Part shown: in pieces, positions 17,157 through 25,294 of the stretch
Position numbering within the stretch: position 1 is the first letter of the stretch
Layout: each line of letters begins with the position of its first letter
Made by a program: the position numbers and the translations under genes
The notes under the pieces: model-generated
What the model was told of the DNA's origin: nothing
The model's database searches: none
What the model saw: the letters and a program-made list of their open reading frames with translations, nothing else
Origin: JBFWUM01 sp050247255
Lineage (GTDB): Bacteria > Acidobacteriota > Vicinamibacteria > Vicinamibacterales > UBA2999
DNA length: 39,030 nucleotides
Direction: 5' to 3'
Assembly (NCBI GenBank): GCA_050247255.1
Contig: JBFWUM010000042.1
Span: 1 to 39,030, forward strand

Positions 17157-18438
17157 GCTCCTCAGCGCGTGCGTCCACTGCGGCTTCTGCCTGCCGTCGT
17201 GCCCCACGTATGCGCTCTGGGGGCAGGAGATGGACTCGCCACGTGGGCGCATCCACTTGATGAACGTCGTCTCCGCAGGCCGAGGCGCGGTCGATGAGAC
17301 GTTTACACGTCACATCGACGCCTGCCTTGGCTGCATGGCGTGCGTGCCTGCCTGCCCGTCTGGCGTGCAGTACGGGACGCTCATTGAGGGTGCCCGGGCC
17401 GAGGTCGAGCAGGCGAAGACGAGGCCGTGGCGCGAGCGGATGTTCCGCGCGCTGCTGTTTCGCGTGCTGCCGTATGCCGCCAGGGTCAGGGCGGTGCTCG
17501 CGCCGGCCATGCTGCTGGCCCGCGTCACGCGCGGCTGGGCACCGCTGGCGCTGGCGCGTCAGCTCGATCCGCGCGCGCTGCTGCAGCCAGCGCCGCCGTC
17601 GACGCCCGCGGCCGCGCCAGCCCGTGCCAAGGTCGGCGTGCTGCTTGGCTGCGTGCAACGCGCGGTCATGCCCTCGGTGAACGACGCCACGGTGCGTGTG
17701 CTCGCTGCCGAGGGCTGTCATGTCGAGGTTCCACGGGAGCAGGGCTGCTGCGGAGCACTCTCTCGCCATGCCGGGCGCCTGGACGAGGCCCGGGTGTTTG
17801 CCCGGCGGACCATCGACGTGTTCGAGCGCGCAGGTGTGGACCGCGTGGTCGTCAACGCCGCAGGGTGCGGGTCGTCGATGAAGGAGTACGGGGAGCTCTT
17901 CGAAGGAGACCCGGCGTGGGAGACGCGGGCCCGCGCCTTCGGATCGAAGGTGGTTGACGTCACCGAGTGGCTGTCAGCGATCGGCCCGCGCGCTGATCGT
18001 CATCCCATTGAAGCCCGCGTGGCGTACCACGATGCCTGCCACCTGGCACATGCGCAAGGCATCCGGCAGCAGCCCCGTGACCTTCTGCGTGCCATTCCCG
18101 GCATCACGCTGCTCGAGGCCGGTGCCGGCGAGTCGTGCTGCGGCAGCGCCGGCATCCACAACCTGGTGCAGCCGGAGGCAGCAGGGGAGCTCGGCGACCG
18201 TGCGGCACGCCGGCTTGCGAACCTGGACCCCGACCTGATCGCGTCCGGCAATCCCGGCTGCACGCTGCAGATTGCTGCGGCCGCTGAGCGCCTCGGCCGG
18301 CCCGTGCGCGTGCTGCACCCGATCGAGCTGGTCGATCTGTCTATCCGAGGACGGCAACCGTCCGCGGACCATGCGGCAGCACACACAGCCGCGCCCAGGG
18401 CCCAGCCTCGTCCAGCGCCCTCCTCACCGCGACGCTGA
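17143..18438 (+). CDS. glcF: Glycolate oxidase iron-sulfur subunit GlcF
   Basis: Electron-transfer subunit, 431 aa. Two [4Fe-4S] ferredoxin motifs are present: C10, C13, C16, C20 and C61, C64, C67, C71. The C-terminal half has two CCG domains (EQGCCGALSRHAG and GESCCGSAGIHN), as in heterodisulfide-reductase-like subunits. GTG 17143 starts inside the end of glcE (14-bp overlap). The last 33 codons, Ala/Pro/Arg-rich and unlike the family, overlap the end of the convergent larA by 98 bp, so the tail is probably a read-out extension rather than a functional domain. Confidence 0.92.
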   Translation: MDRSKLLSACVHCGFCLPSCPTYALWGQEMDSPRGRIHLMNVVSAGRGAVDETFTRHIDACLGCMACVPACPSGVQYGTLIEGARAEVEQAKTRPWRERMFRALLFRVLPYAARVRAVLAPAMLLARVTRGWAPLALARQLDPRALLQPAPPSTPAAAPARAKVGVLLGCVQRAVMPSVNDATVRVLAAEGCHVEVPREQGCCGALSRHAGRLDEARVFARRTIDVFERAGVDRVVVNAAGCGSSMKEYGELFEGDPAWETRARAFGSKVVDVTEWLSAIGPRADRHPIEARVAYHDACHLAHAQGIRQQPRDLLRAIPGITLLEAGAGESCCGSAGIHNLVQPEAAGELGDRAARRLANLDPDLIASGNPGCTLQIAAAAERLGRPVRVLHPIELVDLSIRGRQPSADHAAAHTAAPRAQPRPAPSSPRR

Positions 18439-19603
18439 CGTCCTCGATCGGCTCGACCTGCGCGGCAGCCAGCGCGCTGGCCGGCACGCCATCGGCCTTC
18501 ATCATCACCCGCGCGCTCGACAGGATCGTTGCCAGGATCTGCACCTGCCACTGGTCGGGGACGAGAAATCCCGGCGCGGTGATGGCGCGTAGCAGGCCCG
18601 CCGGCGACCCGTCCAACGCCAGCACCTCGGCGAACGAGCCATGGGCGGGAACGCCGTCGCGGCACTCGGCGGCGCAGAGGATGGTTCCGCCCGCCTTGAC
18701 GATGCGGGCGGCCGCGGAGAGCCCCTTGACCGCCTGGTACAAGTTCTGGTCGAGCGGATACCCGGAGTTGCTCGTCAGGACGACGTCGAAGGGCCCGCTG
18801 ACCACTGACATCGAATCGGCGCGGGCCTGGGCGCAGGCGGCAGCGTGCGCCGCGAACAGCTCGCCGGCGAATACACCGGCGATGGCCTTGTGCCGGTTGA
18901 GCGTGACGTCGAGGGCGAAGTGGACGCCGACGAGCCGGGCAATGTCCCGCACATCGTCGTGTACCGGGTTGCCCTCGGTGATGCCCCACGTCGCGCGCGG
19001 GTCGCCAATCCTGGCGGCGTTGTGCAGTTCCAGCACCGTGTCCAGGCCGGCGAGCCCGGGCGCCACCATCTTGGGGCCGCCGCTGAAGCCGGCGAAGAAG
19101 TGCGGCTCGACCACGCCGGTCGTGATCCGGACGTCGGCCTCCAGGAACACCCGGTTCAACATCACGGGGACGCCCGATGCGGTCACGCCTGCTCGCGCCA
19201 GCGTCGTCATGTCCCGGGCGTCGTGATTGACGATGGGGTATCGAGTGACGATGTCGTCGCCAAGCATCTCGCGCACCTCGGCGTCGGTGTTCGGGCGATG
19301 CGTGCCGGTGGCGATGACGATCGAGATCCGGTCCGCCGGCACGTGCGCGATCGCGGACAGCAGCGGCGCCAGCATGTCGTGTCGCGGCTGTGGGCGCGTG
19401 CCGTCGCATACGGAGATGGCGACGCGATCGCTGGCGCGCACCAGGCCGGAGAGCGGTCGCCCGGCAAGCGGCTCTCGCAGCGCCGCGGCGATTGCTGCCC
19501 GCGCATCGGGCAGTGCGGGGATATCGCGCGGCTCGACGATGGTGGCGTCCGGCGGGACGTCGACGATCAAGCCGCGGGTGCCGTAGTCGAGGCGGACCTG
19601 CAT
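18341..19603 (-). CDS. larA: LarA-type nickel-dependent lactate racemase family protein
   Basis: 420 aa, close to the length of Lactobacillus LarA. All residues known for the nickel-pincer active site are present with a constant offset of six: H102 (H108 in LarA), H168 (H174), K178 (K184, which binds the cofactor) and H194 (H200, nickel ligand). Surrounding motifs are VCDGTRP, ATGTHRP and PHFFAGFSGGPKMVAPG. The family includes racemases of other 2-hydroxyacids, so lactate is likely but not certain. No cofactor genes (larB, larC, larE) lie in the window. The end overlaps the convergent glcF, and the start faces a methyltransferase gene 21 bp away. Confidence 0.88.
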   Translation of the reverse strand: MQVRLDYGTRGLIVDVPPDATIVEPRDIPALPDARAAIAAALREPLAGRPLSGLVRASDRVAISVCDGTRPQPRHDMLAPLLSAIAHVPADRISIVIATGTHRPNTDAEVREMLGDDIVTRYPIVNHDARDMTTLARAGVTASGVPVMLNRVFLEADVRITTGVVEPHFFAGFSGGPKMVAPGLAGLDTVLELHNAARIGDPRATWGITEGNPVHDDVRDIARLVGVHFALDVTLNRHKAIAGVFAGELFAAHAAACAQARADSMSVVSGPFDVVLTSNSGYPLDQNLYQAVKGLSAAARIVKAGGTILCAAECRDGVPAHGSFAEVLALDGSPAGLLRAITAPGFLVPDQWQVQILATILSSARVMMKADGVPASALAAAQVEPIEDVSVAVRRALDEAGPWARLCVLPHGPRTVAVLG

Positions 19604-19613
19604 TTCGGCGAGA

Positions 19614-19619
19614 ATTGTA
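19614..19619 (-). promoter_or_regulatory. Possible -10 box of larA
   Basis: On the minus strand the sequence TACAAT lies 10 bp before the larA ATG. A start about seven bases downstream would give an almost leaderless mRNA. No convincing -35 box is seen within 16-18 bp. Confidence 0.3.
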
Positions 19620-19624
19620 GTGCC

Positions 19625-20233
19625 GTGGTGCGAACCGATCCGAAGTACGACGCGGTGGCCGCGCAATATGACGCGCGCTGGCCGTTCTACCTCCGCGAAA
19701 CCATTGGCCGTACCGTGGCCCAGCTCGATCCGCGGCCGGGGCAGCGTCTGCTCGACGTTGGCTGCGGCACGGGGCAGTTGCTGGCGGATGTGGCGGCCCG
19801 CTGGCCGGGCGTGATGCTGGCCGGTGTCGACCCGTCGCCGCGCATGCTGGAGCAGGCGAAGACCCGGGTTCCGGCGGCGCACCTGGTCATCGGCGAGGCG
19901 GAGTCGCTGCCGGCCGAGAGCGCATCGGTCGACTGGCTGGTGTCGACCAGCGCCTTTCACTACGTGCGTGATCCATTCGTCGCGCGCCGGGAGTTCCGGC
20001 GGGTCCTGCGGCCGGGCGGTACGCTCGTGCTGACCGATTGGTCCGCCGACTTCCTTACCACGCGCCTGCAGGCGCGCTGGTCGAGAGCGATCGATCGCAA
20101 TTTCCAGCGCATCTATTCGGCGGTGGAGCTGCAGGCCATCCTGGTCGCCGGCGGCTTCGACGTGCGCGTCGAGACCTACAAGATCAACTGGTACTGGGGC
20201 CTGCTGACCGTGTGCGCCCGCAAGTCCGGCTAA
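19625..20233 (+). CDS. Class I SAM-dependent methyltransferase
   Basis: 202 aa, Methyltransf_11-like. SAM-binding motif I is LDVGCGTG (43-50), the acidic residue ending strand 2 is in GVDPSP, and the post-motif segments SVDWLVSTSAFHYVRD and EFRRVLRPGGTLVLTDW are typical of UbiE-like small-molecule methyltransferases. The substrate is unknown. Two adjacent GTG codons (19625, 19628) could start it. The stop TAA lies in the loop of a hairpin repeat shared with the convergent gene. Confidence 0.8.
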   Translation: MVRTDPKYDAVAAQYDARWPFYLRETIGRTVAQLDPRPGQRLLDVGCGTGQLLADVAARWPGVMLAGVDPSPRMLEQAKTRVPAAHLVIGEAESLPAESASVDWLVSTSAFHYVRDPFVARREFRRVLRPGGTLVLTDWSADFLTTRLQARWSRAIDRNFQRIYSAVELQAILVAGGFDVRVETYKINWYWGLLTVCARKSG

Positions 20234-20241
20234 AGCCGGAC
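20224..20241. repeat. REP-like hairpin carrying stop codons for both flanking genes
   Basis: Perfect 7-bp stem GTCCGGC / GCCGGAC with loop TAAA. On the plus strand TAA (20231-20233) ends the methyltransferase gene; on the minus strand TAG (20232-20230) ends the acyl-CoA synthetase gene. The element could also stall transcription from both sides, although there is no T run. Confidence 0.85.
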
Positions 20242-22164
20242 ACGACGGATCGCTTCGACTGCCTGCGGGTTCTCGAGCGACGACAGGTCGCCGGTCGGTT
20301 CTTCGAGATAGGCCGCGCGAATCACGCGGCGCATGACCTTGGCGTTCCGGGTTTTCGGCAGGTCGGCCACGAACTCGATGGCTTTCGGACGCAGCGGCTT
20401 GCCGAGGCGCGTGGCAATCATCGCGTCGAGCTCCGCGGCCAGCGCCGCCGACGGCTCGTGCCCGGGCCGCAGCACGCAGAAGCAGACCAGCGCCTGTCCC
20501 TTTGCCGGATCCGGCACGCCGATCGCCGCGGCCTCGACGACCGCCGCATGCTCGACGAGCACGGACTCGACCTCCGCGGGGCCGAGGCGTTTGCCGGCGA
20601 CCTTGATGGTGTCGTCCGACCGCCCCAGGATGTACCAGAGTCCGTCTTCGTCGATGGCGGCCCAGTCGCCATGGACCCAGACGCCGGGGAAGCGCTGCCA
20701 GTAGGTCTGTTCGTAGCGCTGCGGATCGCGCCAGAAGCCGCGTGTCATGCCGATCCAGGGCGCCCTGACCACCAGCTCGCCAACCGCGTTGCGCAGCGGG
20801 CGACCCTGGTCGTCCACTACATCGGCGGCAATGCCCGGCGGCGGCGCCGCGAACGAGCAGGGCTTGAGCGGCGTCAGCACGTTGCCCGCGACGAGGCCGC
20901 CGGAGACTTCCGTGCCGCCGGAGTAGTTGATGATCGGCAGCCGTCCCTCGCCCGCCTGCTCGAAGAACCAGCGCCACGACTCAGGGTTCCACGGCTCGCC
21001 GGTGGAGCCGAGGATCCGCAACGAGGATCGATCGCGCGCGCGCACCGGCTCTTCGCCGTGCTTCATCAGCGCGCGCACCAGCGTTGGCGAGACGCCGAGA
21101 ATCGTGACGCCGTGCCGCTCGACCAGCGACCAGAGCCGGTCCGGTCCAGGGTAGTCCAGCGCCCCGTCGTAGATGACCATCGTCGCGCCGAGGATGGTCA
21201 TGCCGAAGACCTCCCACGGGCCCATCATCCAGCCCATGTCGGTCACCCAGAACATCGTGTCGGAGGCCCGCGCGTCGAAGCAGTGCGCCATGTCCTGGGC
21301 CGCCTTGATGGGGAAGCCGCAATGCGTGTGCAGCGCCCCCTTCGGCTTGCCCGTCGTCCCCGACGTGTAGATCACCATCAAAGGGTCTTCGGCGCTGGTC
21401 CGTTCGGTGTCGAACGTGTCGGGCTGGCGGGCCATGCGTTCGTGCCAGTCGCCGTCGCCGCCGAGCAGCGGCAACACCAGCGTGTGCCGCACCGAGGGGG
21501 CGCTGCGCACGGCTTCGTCCGCGATTGGACGCACGGCCACCTTCTGGCCGCGCCGCATGAAGCCGTCGACGGTCACGAGCAGCGATGCCTCGGCATCGTT
21601 GAGCCGCGTGGCAACCGCATCCGGCCCGTAGCCGGAAAAGAGCGGGAGAATCACCGCGCCGATCTTGGCGATGGCGAAGAAGGCGACGATCAGTTCCGGG
21701 CACATCGGCATGAACAACGCGACCCGGTCGCCTGGCCGCACGCCGAGCTCGCGCAGCGCGCTGGCGCAGCGGTTGGACGCCCGCCACAGCTCCTCGTAGG
21801 TGAGGGTGCGCGTCGCGCCGTCCTCGCCCTCCCAGCGGACAGCGGCCTTGTGCGCGGTCGGCGTGCCGATCCACTTGTCGAGGCAGTTGTGGACGATGTT
21901 CAGGCGGCCGCCGACGCACCAGCGGCTCCAGGGGACGCCGCGTGAGGTGTCGAGCAGTTGCTCGAACGGCTCGTAGAACTCGATGCCGAGGTCGTCGAAG
22001 ACGGCGCGCCAGAACCAGTCGGGATTCGACGTCGACCGGTGGAGCAGGGCCGCGTAGTCGGCGATGCCATGGCGTGCCATGAACGCCGTCAGCCGGCTGC
22101 CGGCGACCTGCTCGGCCGTCGGGTGCCACGCGAACTCGCCGCCGAACTCGAACGTCTCGCTCAT
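20230..22164 (-). CDS. Acetyl/acetoacetyl-CoA synthetase-like adenylate-forming ligase
   Basis: 644 aa, of the Acs subfamily by length. The N-terminal ACAS_N-like segment is followed by the ATP-binding P-loop YTSGTTGKPKG (266-276), NYSGGTEVSGG, the hinge GRSDDTIKVAGKR and the C-terminal catalytic lysine K609 in PKTRNAKVMRR, the residue acetylated in other Acs enzymes. It activates a short-chain or keto acid to its CoA thioester. Specificity (acetate, propionate, acetoacetate) cannot be set by eye. It is transcribed alone, divergent from the bactofilin-like gene with a 59-bp gap. Confidence 0.88.
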   Translation of the reverse strand: MSETFEFGGEFAWHPTAEQVAGSRLTAFMARHGIADYAALLHRSTSNPDWFWRAVFDDLGIEFYEPFEQLLDTSRGVPWSRWCVGGRLNIVHNCLDKWIGTPTAHKAAVRWEGEDGATRTLTYEELWRASNRCASALRELGVRPGDRVALFMPMCPELIVAFFAIAKIGAVILPLFSGYGPDAVATRLNDAEASLLVTVDGFMRRGQKVAVRPIADEAVRSAPSVRHTLVLPLLGGDGDWHERMARQPDTFDTERTSAEDPLMVIYTSGTTGKPKGALHTHCGFPIKAAQDMAHCFDARASDTMFWVTDMGWMMGPWEVFGMTILGATMVIYDGALDYPGPDRLWSLVERHGVTILGVSPTLVRALMKHGEEPVRARDRSSLRILGSTGEPWNPESWRWFFEQAGEGRLPIINYSGGTEVSGGLVAGNVLTPLKPCSFAAPPPGIAADVVDDQGRPLRNAVGELVVRAPWIGMTRGFWRDPQRYEQTYWQRFPGVWVHGDWAAIDEDGLWYILGRSDDTIKVAGKRLGPAEVESVLVEHAAVVEAAAIGVPDPAKGQALVCFCVLRPGHEPSAALAAELDAMIATRLGKPLRPKAIEFVADLPKTRNAKVMRRVIRAAYLEEPTGDLSSLENPQAVEAIRRVRL

Positions 22165-22223
22165 CCGCTAATCTTACGGAACCTTCAACCGCCGCGCTTC
22201 GTCCATCTCGCCGGAGGCATGCC

Positions 22224-23183
22224 GTGACCTTTCGCACCCAGTTCGCCGTGACCGCGTTCGTCGCCCTCGCCCTGGCGACGACGGTGTTGGCGCAGGACGG
22301 CGGCCGGCGCAACGGCGCCCGCATCCGGTTCGGCGGAGATTACACGCTTGGACAGGGGGAGGTCGTGCGGGGGCCCATCCTGGTGATTGGCGGCACCGCC
22401 CGCATCGACGGCGTGGTCGATGACGACGTCATCGTGATCGGTGGGCGTGCGGAGATCGGTCCGACGGCCATCATCAACGGCGACGTCAGGTCGATTGCCG
22501 GGTCGTTGAGCATCGCCGATGGCGCCCAGCTTGGCGGTGGCGTTGACGAGGTCGTGGGCGATGCCTTTCCGATCGACTTCGGTGACGCGCCCCGGCGGAT
22601 GTGGGCCTGGCTGGCGGCCTGGCTCACCGTGCTGCGCCTGTCGTTCGTGTTCGTGGCCGGCCTGCTGCTCGCCATGCTGGGGCCCTACTGGATGCAGTCG
22701 ATTGGCATCCGCGTCAGTCACGCGCCCGGGTGGTCCCTGGTGGTCGGCATCGCCACCGAGGTCCTGATCACGCCCGCGGTGCTGGCGCTGTCGATTGCGC
22801 TGATCATCACCATCGTCGGCATCCCGCTGCTGGCTGGCATCCCGGTGCTGCTCGCAGTCCTTGCGCTGCTATGGATTGCCGGCTTCACTGCGGTTGCGGT
22901 CCGGGTCGGGGGCGCGCTCCGCGGTGGACGCGATGACGCGCCGGTGCGCCAGTTCCTGCTCGGCTTCCTGGCCCTGTGCGGCGTCAGCCTGGTCGCTCAG
23001 ATGCTGTCCCTGGTGCCGGGCGCCGGCGCACTGGCAATTGGGCTGGGCGGGGTCGGCGTGCTGGTTGAATACGTCGCGTGGACGCTGGGGCTGGGCGCGG
23101 CGCTGCTGACGGCGTTCAACCGGCACGGCGCTGCCGTGCCGCCGCCGCTGCCGCCGCAAGCAACGCCTCAGTACGTGCCATGA
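22224..23183 (+). CDS. Bactofilin-like (polymer-forming) membrane protein
   Basis: 319 aa. A signal peptide (1-23, cleavage near VLA/QD) is followed by a short beta-helix-like region (about 35-105) with hydrophobic/Gly repeats such as VVRGPILVIGGTARIDG and DDVIVIGGRAEIG, as in polymer-forming bactofilin-type domains. Residues about 127-300 contain four to five hydrophobic segments predicted to span the membrane, and the C-terminus is Pro-rich. The combination of an exported repeat domain and a multi-pass domain is common in uncharacterised proteins; no function is assigned. GTG 22224 is preceded by GGAGG (22212-22216). Its end overlaps the convergent glycosyltransferase by 68 bp. Confidence 0.75.
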   Translation: MTFRTQFAVTAFVALALATTVLAQDGGRRNGARIRFGGDYTLGQGEVVRGPILVIGGTARIDGVVDDDVIVIGGRAEIGPTAIINGDVRSIAGSLSIADGAQLGGGVDEVVGDAFPIDFGDAPRRMWAWLAAWLTVLRLSFVFVAGLLLAMLGPYWMQSIGIRVSHAPGWSLVVGIATEVLITPAVLALSIALIITIVGIPLLAGIPVLLAVLALLWIAGFTAVAVRVGGALRGGRDDAPVRQFLLGFLALCGVSLVAQMLSLVPGAGALAIGLGGVGVLVEYVAWTLGLGAALLTAFNRHGAAVPPPLPPQATPQYVP

Positions 23184-24306
23184 CCGTCGGCCAGCGGTAT
23201 TCCTGGTCGACGTAGGCCAGCCCCTGGCGGCCGAGCGTGGCGCGCACCTCCTCATTGGCCAGCAGGTAGGTGAGGGCCTCGGCGAACTCGCGTGGACTGC
23301 GGTAGTGCAGTCCGCCGTTGGCGCGACGCACCTGCCCCTTCAGCACCTTGCACCGCGCGTTCACCAGCGCCGGCACCGCGCGGTTCCAGCCTTCCAGCAG
23401 CACGATGCTCAGGCTCTCGTACGGGGAGGGGACGATCAGCACGCGCGCGTGCGCGATCAGCGCGTCGCGCATGTCGTCGGTGACGTAGCCGAGCGCGCGG
23501 ATGCGCGGGTGTGAGGGCACTCGCAGCTTGATCGGCCCGGCAAGCACCAGCGTGGCGTCGCCACCGCCGTCGAGGTAGGACTCGAAGTAGTCGAGCAGCG
23601 TGTCGCACCCCTTGTTGCGGTCGACGCGCCCCATGTAGAGGACGTAGTTGCGGGGAATCCCCTCGGCATCCAGCATCGCCTGCGAGCCGGCGAGCGACGC
23701 CGGTGACAACCCCATGCCGATCGTCGCCGACGGCGTCAGCCCTGTCCCCGCGCGCTGCGAGACGAGCGCTTCTTCCTCGGGCGTCAGGAACAGGTAGCCG
23801 GCGGGCAGCCGGAAGTACTCCTGCAGCACGTCGAGGTGGATGGCCGGATCCTCCTCGGCGGTCGGCACCAGCACCGCGCGATCGGCAACGAGCGGCAGGC
23901 CGAAGTACGACGGCGCGTAGCGGAAGGTCCAGAACAGCACCAGGTCGTACTCGTGCCCCTGCGCGCGGAGGTGCTCGAGGATGCCGGGCGTGTCGGGGCC
24001 GTTCTCCCGGAACCACTCGTGCTGCCGTGCGGCCGGCGCGCCGCCGGCGAAGACCTCGTCGCTGATGTCGGCGAACGTCGAGAGGCGTCGCGGGTGCGCG
24101 ACCGGAAAGCGAATCACGCGGACGCCGCCTTCCACCGCCTCGCCGGCAGGCAGCTCGTTGTTCCAGGTGACGTAGTCGGCGGTGCAGGTGGTGAGGATGG
24201 TGATGGCGTGGGCAGTGGCCAGGCGCTCGGCCATCAGCCGGCAGTGCGCTTCCGAGCCGCCGGCGATGGTGGCGCCGTAGCGCTGGACGACGAACGCGAG
24301 CTTCAC
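23116..24306 (-). CDS. GT-B fold glycosyltransferase (group 1/GT4-like)
   Basis: 396 aa. The N-terminus MKLAFVVQRYGATIAGGSE has the Gly-rich acceptor-side loop of GT4 enzymes. The C-terminal donor domain shows VLYMGRVDRNKG, RALGYV and the E-x7-E-like segment PSPYESLSIVLLEGW. Substrates are unknown; a role in surface polysaccharide is likely. GTG at 24306 overlaps the preceding gene's stop (GTGA). The last 13 residues (Ala/Arg-rich) overlap the convergent gene. Confidence 0.87.
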   Translation of the reverse strand: MKLAFVVQRYGATIAGGSEAHCRLMAERLATAHAITILTTCTADYVTWNNELPAGEAVEGGVRVIRFPVAHPRRLSTFADISDEVFAGGAPAARQHEWFRENGPDTPGILEHLRAQGHEYDLVLFWTFRYAPSYFGLPLVADRAVLVPTAEEDPAIHLDVLQEYFRLPAGYLFLTPEEEALVSQRAGTGLTPSATIGMGLSPASLAGSQAMLDAEGIPRNYVLYMGRVDRNKGCDTLLDYFESYLDGGGDATLVLAGPIKLRVPSHPRIRALGYVTDDMRDALIAHARVLIVPSPYESLSIVLLEGWNRAVPALVNARCKVLKGQVRRANGGLHYRSPREFAEALTYLLANEEVRATLGRQGLAYVDQEYRWPTVMARTEALLAAAAAAARQRRAG

Positions 24307-24746
24307 TGGTTGCGGCGCTGCAGTTCCTGGCGCAGGCGGGCGGTCTCGACCGCCAGTTCCTGCACGCAGGCGAAGAGCACTTCGTTGACGCGCTGCTGGC
24401 GCTCGAAGTTGTCGCGGCTGTACTCGAACAGCCAGCGGTGCACCGGCATCAGCACGCGCCGCTTGAGAAAGAGGATCGCCACCGCGGCCACGCCGCCGCG
24501 GTGCGAACGATAGGTGATCGCCGTATCCAGTTTCCAGGCCGCCGGCTCGCCGAGCAGCTCCGGCAGCAGCAGCGCCCGCACGTCGCTCCGCTCCAGGGCG
24601 TCGGCGAGCAGCGTCGACACCTCCGCGAACACCGCGGGGTCGGACAGCGCCGGGGACGCGCCGTGGCGCAGCATGTCGGCCCGCGCCTTGGCGGTGATCC
24701 GGTCCTGCAGGTCCGCCATCACCGCGTCAACGGAGATTGTCGTCAC
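24303..24746 (-). CDS. Uncharacterised protein coupled to the glycosyltransferase
   Basis: 147 aa, not assigned to a named family. A helical N-terminal half is followed by a short hydrophobic stretch (about 85-94, GVAAVAILFLKRR), a conserved-looking segment RWLFEYSRDNFERQQRVN (104-121) and a C-terminal predicted coiled coil. It is translationally coupled to the downstream glycosyltransferase by a 4-bp overlap, which suggests a shared pathway, possibly as a regulator or scaffold. This role is a guess from position only. Confidence 0.7.
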   Translation of the reverse strand: MTTISVDAVMADLQDRITAKARADMLRHGASPALSDPAVFAEVSTLLADALERSDVRALLLPELLGEPAAWKLDTAITYRSHRGGVAAVAILFLKRRVLMPVHRWLFEYSRDNFERQQRVNEVLFACVQELAVETARLRQELQRRNQ

Positions 24747-24751
24747 CGTGG

Positions 24752-25213
24752 CTAGAATCCCTGCCGGACGCCGCCGCGCACCTGGATGTTGGTGCTGGTC
24801 GCCGCGACCACCTTGTCCTTCTGCTTCAGCCGGATGTAGACGCGGTAGTTCCCGGGGAACTGGAAGGTGTGCGTCGCCGAGTAGCGCCGCCTGATCTCGC
24901 TCTTGCCCGCCTCATAGGGGGCGCAGTCCTCGGTGTTCTCGGAGATGGTCTCGTCGTCCCAGTCCCATTCGACCGTGGTGCAGTACAGGTCGGCGTAGTC
25001 GTTGGCGCCGCCCTTGAGCTCGGCGGAGACGACCACGCGCAGCGGCGTGAAGCCGAGGGACGGCGTCGCCCTGAGTGATAGACTGGGCTTTTTGTCGGCG
25101 TCATTCCGGCCCGGCTGGGAGGACGAGTCTTGCGACCAGGCCGACGCAGGGGCCCAGATCAGGGCGGCGGCGAGCGCAGCCACCGTGCAAACGACGCGTC
25201 CGGACTGGGCCAT
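24752..25213 (-). CDS. Exported PKD-like domain protein
   Basis: 153 aa. A signal peptide (hydrophobic core about 8-21, cleavage around ASA/WSQ at 25-28) is followed by a single beta-sandwich-like domain with VEWDWDDE and HTFQFPGNYRVYIRLK. The pattern of a W-D-W-x-D strand and a later TFxxPGxYxV strand is characteristic of PKD folds. Two Cys (in LYCTT and EDCAPY) could form a disulfide. It is the promoter-proximal gene of a three-gene minus-strand unit with the coupled protein and the glycosyltransferase. Confidence 0.72.
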   Translation of the reverse strand: MAQSGRVVCTVAALAAALIWAPASAWSQDSSSQPGRNDADKKPSLSLRATPSLGFTPLRVVVSAELKGGANDYADLYCTTVEWDWDDETISENTEDCAPYEAGKSEIRRRYSATHTFQFPGNYRVYIRLKQKDKVVAATSTNIQVRGGVRQGF

Positions 25214-25246
25214 GATCAGGATCCTGTTCAGGGGTTACCTGTCCCG

Positions 25247-25275
25247 ATTCTAAGCCCCCGGCAGACGGGGAACAA
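25247..25275 (-). promoter_or_regulatory. Predicted promoter of the PKD-like/glycosyltransferase unit
   Basis: On the minus strand TTGTTC (25275-25270) and TAGAAT (25252-25247) are separated by exactly 17 bp. The transcript would start near 25240, giving a 5' leader of about 27 nt before ATG 25213. Confidence 0.5.
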
Positions 25276-25294
25276 GCCAGCGACGGACTGACGC

